64,000 nt of DNA from the NCBI RefSeq assembly GCF_021284765.1, contig NZ_CP089924.1:434001-498000 (forward strand), in the 5' to 3' direction. The DNA comes from Lysobacter sp. 5GHs7-4 (GTDB lineage: Bacteria > Pseudomonadota > Gammaproteobacteria > Xanthomonadales > Xanthomonadaceae). Position 1 is the stretch's first letter. Each line of letters opens with the position of its first letter. The notes under the pieces are model-generated. The model saw nothing but the letters and a program-made list of their open reading frames with translations, searched no databases and was not told the DNA's origin. Both the position numbers and the translations under genes were made by a program. Positions 1 to 7,547 of this stretch are shown here, one piece after another.

Positions 1-2310
1 AAGAACGCGGTCGGCATCGGTATCTTCCAGTCGCCGGGCGCCAACGCGCTGGAGATCCAGGAGCAGGTGATCGCGAACATGGATCGCATCGCCAAGAGCT
101 TCCCGGAAGGCATCAAGTACGAAGCCGTCTACGACACCACCATCTTCGTGCGCGACTCGATCAAGGCCGTGGTCACGACCTTGCTTGAGGCGATCGCGCT
201 GGTGGTGCTGGTGGTGATCCTGTTCCTGCAGACCTGGCGCGCCTCGATCATCCCGCTGCTGGCCGTTCCGGTCTCGGTGGTGGGCACCTTCGCCGCGCTG
301 TACCTGCTGGGCTTCTCGATCAACACCCTGACCCTGTTCGGCCTGGTGTTGGCGATCGGCATCGTGGTCGACGACGCGATCGTGGTGGTGGAAAACGTCG
401 AGCGCAACATCGAGGAAGGCCTGACGCCGCTGGCCGCGGCGCACCAGGCGATGAAGGAAGTGTCCGGCCCGATCGTCGCGATCGCGCTGGTGCTGTGCGC
501 GGTGTTCGTGCCGATGGCGTTCCTGTCGGGCGTGACCGGTCAGTTCTACAAGCAGTTCGCGGTGACCATCGCCATCTCGACGGTGATCTCGGCGATCAAC
601 TCGCTGACCTTGTCGCCGGCCCTGGCCGCGCGCCTGCTGCGTCCGCACAGCGCGCCCAAGGATGCGCCGACGCGTCTGATCGACCGTCTGTTCGGCTGGC
701 TGTTCCGTCCGTTCAACCGCTTCTTCGCGTCCAGCTCCAACAAGTACCAGGGCGCGGTCAAGCGCACCCTGGGCAAGCGCGGCGCGGTGTTCGTGGTGTA
801 CGCGGTGCTGCTGATCGCCACCGGCTTCATGTTCAAGATCGTGCCGGCCGGCTTCATCCCGCTGCAGGACAAGCTGTACCTGATCGCGGCGGTGAAATTG
901 CCGGAAGGCTCGTCGATCGCGCGCACCGACGCCCTGCTGAAGAAGGTGACCGACATCGCCGGCAAGATCGACGGCGTGCAGAACACCATGGCCTTCCCCG
1001 GCCTGAACGCGGTGCAGTTCACCAACACGCCCAACACCGGCGTGGCGTTCCTGCCGCTGAAGCCCTTCAGCGAGCGCAGCCGCAGCGCGGTGGAAATCAC
1101 CGCCGAGCTCAACCAGAAGATCGGCGGCTTCCAGGAGGGCTTCACCTTCGCCCTGATGCCGCCGCCGATCCTCGGCCTGGGCAACGGCGCCGGCTACCAG
1201 ATGTTCATCGAGGACCGCAGCAACCTGGGTTACGGCGCGCTGCAGAACGCGGTCAGCGCGTTCCAGGGCACGGTGATGCAGACCCCGGGCATGGGCTACG
1301 CCAACAGCACCTACCAGGCCAACGTGCCGCAGCTCGACGCCGAAGTCGACCGCGTCAAGGCCAAGGCGCAGGGCGTGCCGCTGACCGAGTTGTTCGACAC
1401 CTTGCAGACCTACCTGGGCTCGGCCTACGTCAACGACTTCAACCAGTTCGGCCGTACCTGGCAGGTCATCGCCCAGGCCGACGGTTCGTTCCGCGACAGC
1501 GTCGAGGACATCGCCAACCTGCGCACCCGCAACGACCGCGGCGAGATGGTGCCGATCGGTTCGATGGTCAGCGTCAAGCAGACTTACGGCCCCGACCCGG
1601 TGCTGCGCTACAACGGCTACCCGGCCGCCGACATCGCCGGCGACGTCGATCCGCGCATCATGTCCTCCGCCCAGGCGATGGACGTGGTCAAGGACGTGGC
1701 CGCCAAGGTGCTGCCGCACGGCATGGAAATCGAATGGACCGACCTGAGCTACCAGCAGGCCAGCCAGGGCAATGCCGCGCTGATCGTGTTCCCGCTGGCC
1801 ATCCTGCTCGCGTTCCTGGTGCTGGCCGCGCTGTACGAAAGCTGGACCCTGCCGCTGGCGGTGATCCTGATCGTGCCGATGTGCATGCTGTCGGCGTTGC
1901 TGGGCGTGTGGCTGACCGGCGGCGACAACAACGTGTTCGTGCAGGTCGGCCTGGTCGTGCTGATGGGCCTGGCCTGTAAGAACGCGATCTTGATCGTCGA
2001 GTTCGCCCGCGAACTGGAACTGCAGGGCAAGGGCATCATCGAGTCGGCGCTGGAAGCCTGCCGCCTGCGTCTGCGCCCGATCGTGATGACCTCGATCGCG
2101 TTCATCGCCGGCACCGTGCCGCTGGTGCTCTCGCACGGCGCCGGCGCGGAAATCCGCTCGGTCACCGGCATCACCGTGTTCGCCGGCATGCTCGGCGTGA
2201 CCTTGTTCGGCCTGTTCCTGACGCCGGTGTTCTACGTCGCCCTGCGCAAGCTGGCCGGCAGCAAGCCGCTGGTGAACCACTCGGCCGACCACGCCGCCGC
2301 GCATGCCTGA
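1..2310 (+). CDS. RND multidrug efflux permease (HAE1/AcrB-like), 3' part
   Basis: This is the C-terminal 769 residues of an inner-membrane proton-driven drug exporter; the reading frame is open to the window edge, so about 280 N-terminal residues of a roughly 1050-residue family member are missing. The paired transmembrane aspartates of the proton relay are present (GIVVDDAIVVVENVER, Asp codons at 370-375), followed by the second periplasmic porter loop and a second membrane block near the end. It heads an operon with an SDR enzyme and an outer-membrane factor, so it should be the pump of a tripartite system whose periplasmic adaptor lies upstream of the window. Substrate cannot be told from sequence. 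Confidence 0.95.
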   Translation, partial: KNAVGIGIFQSPGANALEIQEQVIANMDRIAKSFPEGIKYEAVYDTTIFVRDSIKAVVTTLLEAIALVVLVVILFLQTWRASIIPLLAVPVSVVGTFAALYLLGFSINTLTLFGLVLAIGIVVDDAIVVVENVERNIEEGLTPLAAAHQAMKEVSGPIVAIALVLCAVFVPMAFLSGVTGQFYKQFAVTIAISTVISAINSLTLSPALAARLLRPHSAPKDAPTRLIDRLFGWLFRPFNRFFASSSNKYQGAVKRTLGKRGAVFVVYAVLLIATGFMFKIVPAGFIPLQDKLYLIAAVKLPEGSSIARTDALLKKVTDIAGKIDGVQNTMAFPGLNAVQFTNTPNTGVAFLPLKPFSERSRSAVEITAELNQKIGGFQEGFTFALMPPPILGLGNGAGYQMFIEDRSNLGYGALQNAVSAFQGTVMQTPGMGYANSTYQANVPQLDAEVDRVKAKAQGVPLTELFDTLQTYLGSAYVNDFNQFGRTWQVIAQADGSFRDSVEDIANLRTRNDRGEMVPIGSMVSVKQTYGPDPVLRYNGYPAADIAGDVDPRIMSSAQAMDVVKDVAAKVLPHGMEIEWTDLSYQQASQGNAALIVFPLAILLAFLVLAALYESWTLPLAVILIVPMCMLSALLGVWLTGGDNNVFVQVGLVVLMGLACKNAILIVEFARELELQGKGIIESALEACRLRLRPIVMTSIAFIAGTVPLVLSHGAGAEIRSVTGITVFAGMLGVTLFGLFLTPVFYVALRKLAGSKPLVNHSADHAAAHA

Positions 2311-2410
2311 TCGGCGCACGCCCACGATGCAAGGCCTGGCGGTGGAGGGTTCCGCCGCCAGGTCGCCGGACCCGCTGCGGTCCGTCCCCCACGAATCAAG
2401 GAAATCTCCC

Positions 2411-3148
2411 ATGGCTAATCCACACGCTTCCAAGATCGCGCTGGTCACCGGCGCCACCCGCGGCATCGGTCTGGAGACCGTGCGCCAGCTCGCCAGCGAA
2501 GGCGTGCACGTGCTGCTGGCCGGCCGCGACCGCGGCAAGGCCGTCGAGGCCGCACTGCAGCTGCAGGCCGAAGGCCTGCCGGTGGAAGCCATCGCGCTGG
2601 ACGTCACCAGCGACAGCTCCATCGCCGCCGCCGCCGAGGAAGTCGCCAGCAAGCACGGCCGCCTCGACATCCTGGTCAATAACGCCGGCGTGTTCCGCGA
2701 CGACGGCGCGCTCAAGCCTTCGCAGCAGAGCCTGGACGTCTGGCTGGGCACGTTCAACACCAACCTGTTCGGCCTGATCGCCACCACCCAGGCCTTCCTG
2801 CCGCTGCTGCACAAGGCGCCGGCCGCGCGCATCGTCAACGTGTCCAGCATTCTGGGCTCGATCGCGCTGCACCAGGACCCGGCCTCTCCGATCTACCACT
2901 ACAAGGTGCCGGCCTACAACGTCTCCAAGACCGCGGTGAACGCGTGGACCGCGCACCTGGCCTACGAGCTGCGCGAGACCCCGCACAAGGTCAACACCAT
3001 CCACCCCGGATCGGTGCTCACCGACATGAACGCGCAGGGCGATCTCAGCGTCGCCGAGGGCGCGCGCACCAGCGTGCGTCTGGCCCTGATCGACGATGCC
3101 GGCCCCAACGGCGGCTACTTCCACTTCGAGGAATCCCTGCCATGGTGA
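2411..3148 (+). CDS. SDR family NAD(P)-dependent oxidoreductase
   Basis: A 245-residue classical short-chain dehydrogenase. The cofactor motif TGATRGIG lies at residues 13-20, NNAG follows in the middle, and the catalytic Ser (NVSSILGS) and YNVSK (Tyr-xxx-Lys) are intact, so it should be an active NAD(P)-dependent carbonyl or alcohol oxidoreductase in the cytoplasm. The start is the ATG at 2411, preceded by AAGGAA; an upstream in-frame extension lacks a ribosome site. It sits between the RND pump and its outer-membrane channel and overlaps the latter by 7 bp, so it is co-translated with efflux genes. The substrate is unknown; it could modify a compound exported by the pump. Confidence 0.93.
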   Translation: MANPHASKIALVTGATRGIGLETVRQLASEGVHVLLAGRDRGKAVEAALQLQAEGLPVEAIALDVTSDSSIAAAAEEVASKHGRLDILVNNAGVFRDDGALKPSQQSLDVWLGTFNTNLFGLIATTQAFLPLLHKAPAARIVNVSSILGSIALHQDPASPIYHYKVPAYNVSKTAVNAWTAHLAYELRETPHKVNTIHPGSVLTDMNAQGDLSVAEGARTSVRLALIDDAGPNGGYFHFEESLPW

Positions 3149-4602
3149 TCCGTACCCTGGTACTCGGCGTCGCCGCCGCGCTGTTGAGCGCGTGCGCGGT
3201 CGGCCCCGACTACGTGCGCCCGACCCTGGCCACGCCGGACGCGTTCGCGCACGCCGGCGAAACCGCCGCCGTCGCGAACGCGGCCACCGAAACCGCGAGC
3301 CCGCAAGCCGACGTCGAATTCTGGCGCGGCTTCAACGACGCCATGCTGACCCAACTGGTCGAGGACGCGCTGTCGGCCAACCACGATCTGCGCATCGCGC
3401 TGTCGCGCTACGACCGCGCCAATGCCCTGCTGCGCGGCGCCAAGTTCGACCGCTTCCCGACCCTGACCGCCAGCGCCAACGCGCAGGACGCGCGTTCCAG
3501 CAGCGACCAGCTGCCGGGCGTGGCCCGCGAAGCGCGCGACAACGAAAGCTACAGCGCCGGCGTCAACGCCAGCTGGGAACTGGACGTGTGGGGCCGCGTG
3601 CGCCGCAACGTCGAGGCTCAGCGCGCCGATACCTGGGCCAGCGCGGCCGATCTGCAGGCGCTGCAGGTGACGATCGTCGGCGAGGTCGCCAGCGGTTACG
3701 TCGAACTGCGCGGCCTGCAGGAACGCCTGCGCGTGGCGCGCGAGAACGCCGACAACCAGCGCGAGACCCTGCGCCTGGTCGACGCGCGCTTCAGCGCCGG
3801 CCGCGGCACCGAGTTCGACACCTCGCGCGCGCGCGCGCAGCTCGAAGCCACGCTGTCGCGGGTGCCGGCGCTGGAGGCCCAGGTCGCCGTCGCCATGCAC
3901 CGCCTGGCGGTGCTGACCGGTCGCACGCCCGACGCCCTGATCGCCCAGCTCGAACCGCAGCAGCCGCTGCCGGCCCTGCCGGCGCTGCTGGACGCGGGCA
4001 CGCCCGGCGATCTGCTGCGCCGCCGCCCCGACGTCGCCGCCGCCGAGCACCGCCTGCACGCGTCCACCGCGCGCATCGGCGTGGCCACCGCCGATCTGTT
4101 CCCGCGCTTCACCCTGGGCGGGCTGATCGGCAGCCAGGCGATCGACAGCAGCGCCCTGTTCGAGCGCGCCAGCGAGACCCGTCTGGTCGCGCTGGGCATC
4201 GACTGGTCGTTCCTGGACATCGGCCGCGTGCGCGCGCGCATCGCCGCCAGCGATGCCGACGCCGCCGGCGAACTCGCGCGCTACCAGCAGACCGTGCTGC
4301 TGGCGCTGGAAGACGCCGAGAACGCCCTGGTGCGTTACGGGCGCGCGCGCATCGAAGACGGCCATCTGGAACGCGCCGCGGTCGACAGCGCCAAGGCGGC
4401 GCAGCTGGCGCGCGTGCGTTACGAGGCCGGTGCGGCCGACCTGTTCGAAGTGCTGGACGCCGAGCGCACCCGTCTGCAGGCGCAGGACGCCTTTGCCGAC
4501 GGCCGCACCCGCAGCGTCACCGGCGCGGTCGCGCTGTACAAGGCCCTGGCCGGCGGCTGGTCCTCGCGCGTTCCGCTGCGCGAAGACGTGGCCTCGCGCT
4601 GA
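3142..4602 (+). CDS. RND efflux outer-membrane lipoprotein (NodT/OprM family)
   Basis: A 486-residue outer-membrane channel of the TolC/OprM type. The N-terminus is a lipoprotein signal with lipobox LSAC (Cys18), followed by VGPDYVRP, typical of the NodT subfamily, then two outer-membrane efflux-protein repeats rich in long alpha-helices. Its ATG lies inside the end of the SDR gene (7-bp overlap), showing translational coupling. It should form the exit duct for the RND pump at the start of the window. A rho-independent terminator follows at 4651, ending the operon. Confidence 0.94.
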   Translation: MVIRTLVLGVAAALLSACAVGPDYVRPTLATPDAFAHAGETAAVANAATETASPQADVEFWRGFNDAMLTQLVEDALSANHDLRIALSRYDRANALLRGAKFDRFPTLTASANAQDARSSSDQLPGVAREARDNESYSAGVNASWELDVWGRVRRNVEAQRADTWASAADLQALQVTIVGEVASGYVELRGLQERLRVARENADNQRETLRLVDARFSAGRGTEFDTSRARAQLEATLSRVPALEAQVAVAMHRLAVLTGRTPDALIAQLEPQQPLPALPALLDAGTPGDLLRRRPDVAAAEHRLHASTARIGVATADLFPRFTLGGLIGSQAIDSSALFERASETRLVALGIDWSFLDIGRVRARIAASDADAAGELARYQQTVLLALEDAENALVRYGRARIEDGHLERAAVDSAKAAQLARVRYEAGAADLFEVLDAERTRLQAQDAFADGRTRSVTGAVALYKALAGGWSSRVPLREDVASR

Positions 4603-4650
4603 GGTCCGCTGGTTTGCAGGTGTTTTGCGGCGGTCGGCCCGGCCGTCGCA

Positions 4651-4680
4651 CGGCCCGCCTCCTGGTGGCGGGCCGGTTTT
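4651..4680 (+). terminator. Rho-independent terminator of the RND operon
   Basis: Arms CGGCCCGCC (4651-4659) and GGCGGGCCG (4667-4675) pair perfectly around a 7-nt loop and are followed by GTTTT. It stands 48 bp after the stop of the outer-membrane factor gene. Confidence 0.75.
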
Positions 4681-4813
4681 ACCCACGGCGCGCGGATGAG
4701 GACTCGCTCCGAATCCACGCGAGCGGCCGGGCCGCAGCGCGGGATCGTTCCGCGTTCGCGGCGCCGGCCTGATCCGGATGTGTCGATCGCTTTCGACTCC
4801 ATGGTTTTCGATC

Positions 4814-4878
4814 GGTGGAACCTCGTCCCGGGTGCGGTGCCGACCGTCAGTTCGGCCCCGCATCGCTGAGGTTCCACC
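4814..4878. repeat. Long inverted repeat in the 414-bp gap 4603-5016
   Basis: GGTGGAACCTC (4814-4824) is matched perfectly by GAGGTTCCACC (4868-4878) 43 nt later, and the intervening bases can continue an imperfect inner stem (around GTGCGG and CCGCAT). The gap between the efflux operon and the first receptor gene otherwise holds only the terminator at 4651 and the promoter at 4979. It may be a structured RNA, a transcription boundary or an unclassified repeat. Confidence 0.45.
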
Positions 4879-4978
4879 TCTTTCCCGCCGGCGGGTCGGC
4901 GGGCGGCGCAGGTCCCTCCCCCTCGCATGCGCCGCTCACGTCCCGTCGGTTTTCTTTTTTCCCCGCGCGCGCAGGCGA

Positions 4979-4984
4979 TAGACT
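4979..4984 (+). promoter_or_regulatory. Probable -10 box (TAGACT) of the first receptor gene
   Basis: TAGACT lies 32 nt before the ATG at 5017, giving a leader of about 26 nt that includes GGGAA as ribosome site. The same TAGACT stands ahead of both following paralogues (6246-6251 and 7515-7520) and the MFS gene (16614-16619). No clear -35 is visible. Confidence 0.5.
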
Positions 4985-5016
4985 TTCCGCCACGATAACG
5001 GCGGGAACGCGAACGC

Positions 5017-6222
5017 ATGCGCAGCACCTGGAGCCTGGCGGGATACGCGCTGCTGATCGCGCTGGCCGGCCTGTTCTGTCCGCCGGGCCATGCGCAGACC
5101 CTGAGCGTCGAATGGCTGCGCGTAGAAGGCCCGCAACCGTCGTCGCTGGACACGCCGCCGCCGCCGCCGCAGGCCGCCGTGGCCGCGCGCTGGAGCGGCG
5201 ACCGCAACGGCGCGCCCATTCGCCTGGACCTGCCACGGCAGTCCGGCGGTCATTGGCTGCGCCTGAGCGTCGATCGCGACATCGCCGCCGATGAAGAGCT
5301 GGTGATCTCGATCGGCGGCGCGCGCGCGTTCGGCGCGCTGGCCTACTACCCGCCCGGCGCCACGCGCGCGGTCTTGGTCAGCTCTCTGGACAACGACGGC
5401 ACCATGCTGCTGCAGCAGGGCTGGGAGCTGCCGTTGCGGCAGGGCTTCAAGCGCGGCGACATCGCGTACGTGCGGATACAGGGCCGGATTTCCAGCGCGC
5501 TGAGCATCGACTTCACCACCCGCGCCGAGGTGGCGCGCCAGCGCCTGAGCAACCGCCGCTTCACCATCGCGGCCTACTCGGCGCTGCTGCTGATGACGCT
5601 GTTCATCGCCGGACTGTGGGCGGTCAATCGCGAAGCGGTGTACCTGTACTACTGCGGCTACTTGATCTGCATCTCCGCCTACATGCTGGTGATGTCGGGC
5701 TGGGTCGGCGTGCCCGAGCACTGGATGAGCGAGCCGGCGCGCGTCAACGGCGTGCCTTGGGCCGCGGCGACTCTGGCCACCGTTTTCCAGATCGGCTTCA
5801 CCCTGCGCTTCCTCGATTTGCCGCGCTGGCTGCCGCGGACCGCCAAGATCCTGCGCGCGATCATGTGGCTGAATCTGCTGTGGCTGCTGGTGCTGGCGGC
5901 GGCGTTCGAGCGCATCTACGTCTACTGGTACATCGGCGGCAATCTGCTGTTGCTGGCCGCGATTCCGCTGCTGATCTATGCGGCCGTGGTGGCCTTGCGG
6001 CGCGGCGCCGAATTCGCCGGCTACTACCTGCTGGGCTGGACGCCGCTGATGGCCTTCGCCGGCATGCTCGCGGCCAAGACCCTGGGTTGGGGCTCGGTCG
6101 AATGGACCGAATACGGCTTGATTCTGGCCGTGGTGCTGGAGTCGGGCGTGTTGGTCATGGCGCTGACCCAGCGTGCCGCGCGGCACCACCGGCATCGCAT
6201 GCTGCGCCGCGAGCCGGCCTAA
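5017..6222 (+). CDS. 7TMR-DISM family membrane receptor, no output domain (paralogue 1)
   Basis: A 401-residue protein with a signal peptide (cleavage predicted after GHA at residue 26), an N-terminal extracytoplasmic beta-rich domain of the DISMED2 type (about 30-175) and a seven-helix membrane block (about 180-385) as in 7TM diverse intracellular signalling receptors. It stops about 15 residues after the last helix with a basic tail, so no kinase, cyclase or other output is attached. It is the first of three tandem paralogues sharing the MRxxW start, the PPG motif in the sensor part and a GAEFAGYYLLGWTPL-like segment. It may sense a ligand and signal by contact with the third paralogue; ligand unknown. 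Confidence 0.8.
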   Translation: MRSTWSLAGYALLIALAGLFCPPGHAQTLSVEWLRVEGPQPSSLDTPPPPPQAAVAARWSGDRNGAPIRLDLPRQSGGHWLRLSVDRDIAADEELVISIGGARAFGALAYYPPGATRAVLVSSLDNDGTMLLQQGWELPLRQGFKRGDIAYVRIQGRISSALSIDFTTRAEVARQRLSNRRFTIAAYSALLLMTLFIAGLWAVNREAVYLYYCGYLICISAYMLVMSGWVGVPEHWMSEPARVNGVPWAAATLATVFQIGFTLRFLDLPRWLPRTAKILRAIMWLNLLWLLVLAAAFERIYVYWYIGGNLLLLAAIPLLIYAAVVALRRGAEFAGYYLLGWTPLMAFAGMLAAKTLGWGSVEWTEYGLILAVVLESGVLVMALTQRAARHHRHRMLRREPA

Positions 6223-6245
6223 CCCCCGAATTCGGCCGCGGCCGT

Positions 6246-6251
6246 TAGACT
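6246..6251 (+). promoter_or_regulatory. Probable -10 box (TAGACT) of receptor paralogue 2
   Basis: TAGACT is followed by a roughly 23-nt leader with GAAGGAACGG before the ATG at 6281. Because each paralogue has its own copy, the three genes may be transcribed separately as well as together. Confidence 0.45.
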
Positions 6252-6280
6252 GAAGGGACACGAAGGAACGGTAACGGGGC

Positions 6281-7474
6281 ATGCGCAAGGTGTGGGCGGC
6301 ACGATGGCTCGCGTTGGCGATCGCGTTGCTGAGCGCGTTCGCCGCGCCCGCGCAGACGCTGACGGTCGAACGCCTGGACGCGGATGGCCGCAGCTGGGCG
6401 CGTCCGGACGAAGCCGCCGCCGCCCAACGCTGGACCGCCGCGGCCCCCGCCGCGCCGGTACGCATCGTGCTGGCGCGCCGCGACCCGGGGCATTGGCTGC
6501 GTATCAGGATCGATCGCGACCTCGACGCGGCCAACCCGCACGTGATCGTGATGCGCAGCGCGCGCGCCTACGGCTTCATCGGTTACTACCCGCCCGGTTC
6601 GGCGCAGATATCGCTGGTGGGCTACGCGCGCGAGGACGGCCCCAAGCTGCTGCGGCGCGGCTGGGCGCTGCCGCTGGAAGCGCGCTGGCGCGCGGGCGAT
6701 GCGGCCTACGCACGCATCGCCACGCGCTTCGACACCACCGTCGACGTCAGCGTGGCCAGTCGCGACGTGCTGATGCGGGAGCTGGAAAGCGACCGCCGCT
6801 TCGCCATCGTCGTGTATGCGCTGATGCTGGTGATGACCCTGGTGGTCGGTCGCTTCTGGCTGGTGTCGCGCGATCCGGTGTACCTGTACTACTGCGCCTA
6901 CATGACCTGCCTGTCGGTGTACCTGCTGATGATGACGGCCTGGGTCAAGGTGCCGGCCGAGTGGTTCGGCTCGGCGATGCAGCGCGACGGCGTGCCGTGG
7001 TTCGTCGCCACGCTGACCACCATGTGCCAGCTCGCCTTCACCGTGCGCTTCCTCGACCTGCCGCGCCTGGTGTCGCGCGCGGCGACGGCCTTGCGCGCGA
7101 TCGTATGGGCCAACGCGATCGCGCTGGCGGTGTTGGCGCTGGCCTTCGACTACGTTTACCAATACTGGTTCATGGCCGGCAACGGCCTGTTGCTGCTGGC
7201 CATTCCGATCATCGTCTACGCCGCGATCGCGGCCTGGCGGCGCGGCGCCGAGTACGCCGGCTATTACCTGGTCGGCTGGACGCCGCTGATGCTGTTCGCC
7301 GGCCTGCTGGCGGCCAAGACCTTCGGCTTCGGCAACTCCCTGCTGACCGAGCGCGGGCTGTTGCTGGCGGTGGTGATGGAGACCGGCGTGCTGATGATCG
7401 CGCTGACCCAGCGCGCGGCGCACCGCCAGCGGCGTGCGCAGGCCGGGCCGTCGGCGGACCGTCCGGTGCGCTGA
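6281..7474 (+). CDS. 7TMR-DISM family membrane receptor, no output domain (paralogue 2)
   Basis: A 397-residue paralogue of the gene just upstream with the same plan: signal peptide (MRKVWAARW start, cleavage after APA near residue 23), extracytoplasmic DISMED2-like domain, and seven membrane helices with the conserved RRGAEYAGYYLVGWTPL segment. It also ends shortly after the last helix with an Arg/Gln-rich tail and has no effector domain. The 58-bp spacer from paralogue 1 carries its own -10-like box, so the genes are closely spaced but perhaps independently expressed. Function beyond membrane sensing is not determinable from sequence. Confidence 0.8.
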   Translation: MRKVWAARWLALAIALLSAFAAPAQTLTVERLDADGRSWARPDEAAAAQRWTAAAPAAPVRIVLARRDPGHWLRIRIDRDLDAANPHVIVMRSARAYGFIGYYPPGSAQISLVGYAREDGPKLLRRGWALPLEARWRAGDAAYARIATRFDTTVDVSVASRDVLMRELESDRRFAIVVYALMLVMTLVVGRFWLVSRDPVYLYYCAYMTCLSVYLLMMTAWVKVPAEWFGSAMQRDGVPWFVATLTTMCQLAFTVRFLDLPRLVSRAATALRAIVWANAIALAVLALAFDYVYQYWFMAGNGLLLLAIPIIVYAAIAAWRRGAEYAGYYLVGWTPLMLFAGLLAAKTFGFGNSLLTERGLLLAVVMETGVLMIALTQRAAHRQRRAQAGPSADRPVR

Positions 7475-7514
7475 CCCGCGAACGCGCGGTACGGCCGAGC
7501 GCGCGCGTAGGCGC

Positions 7515-7520
7515 TAGACT
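7515..7520 (+). promoter_or_regulatory. Probable -10 box (TAGACT) of receptor paralogue 3
   Basis: TAGACT lies 27 nt before the preferred ATG at 7548. The first in-frame ATG (7527) would fall about at the transcription start and lack a ribosome site; this supports the downstream start. Confidence 0.45.
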
Positions 7521-7547
7521 CCGCCCATGCTGCTGGGGAACCCTGGG

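Noticed and set aside
3115..4863. Long open frame opposite the outer-membrane factor gene
   Set aside because: High GC leaves antisense frames open; the product is low-complexity Arg/Ala/Gly with no motif, while the plus-strand gene has complete family features.
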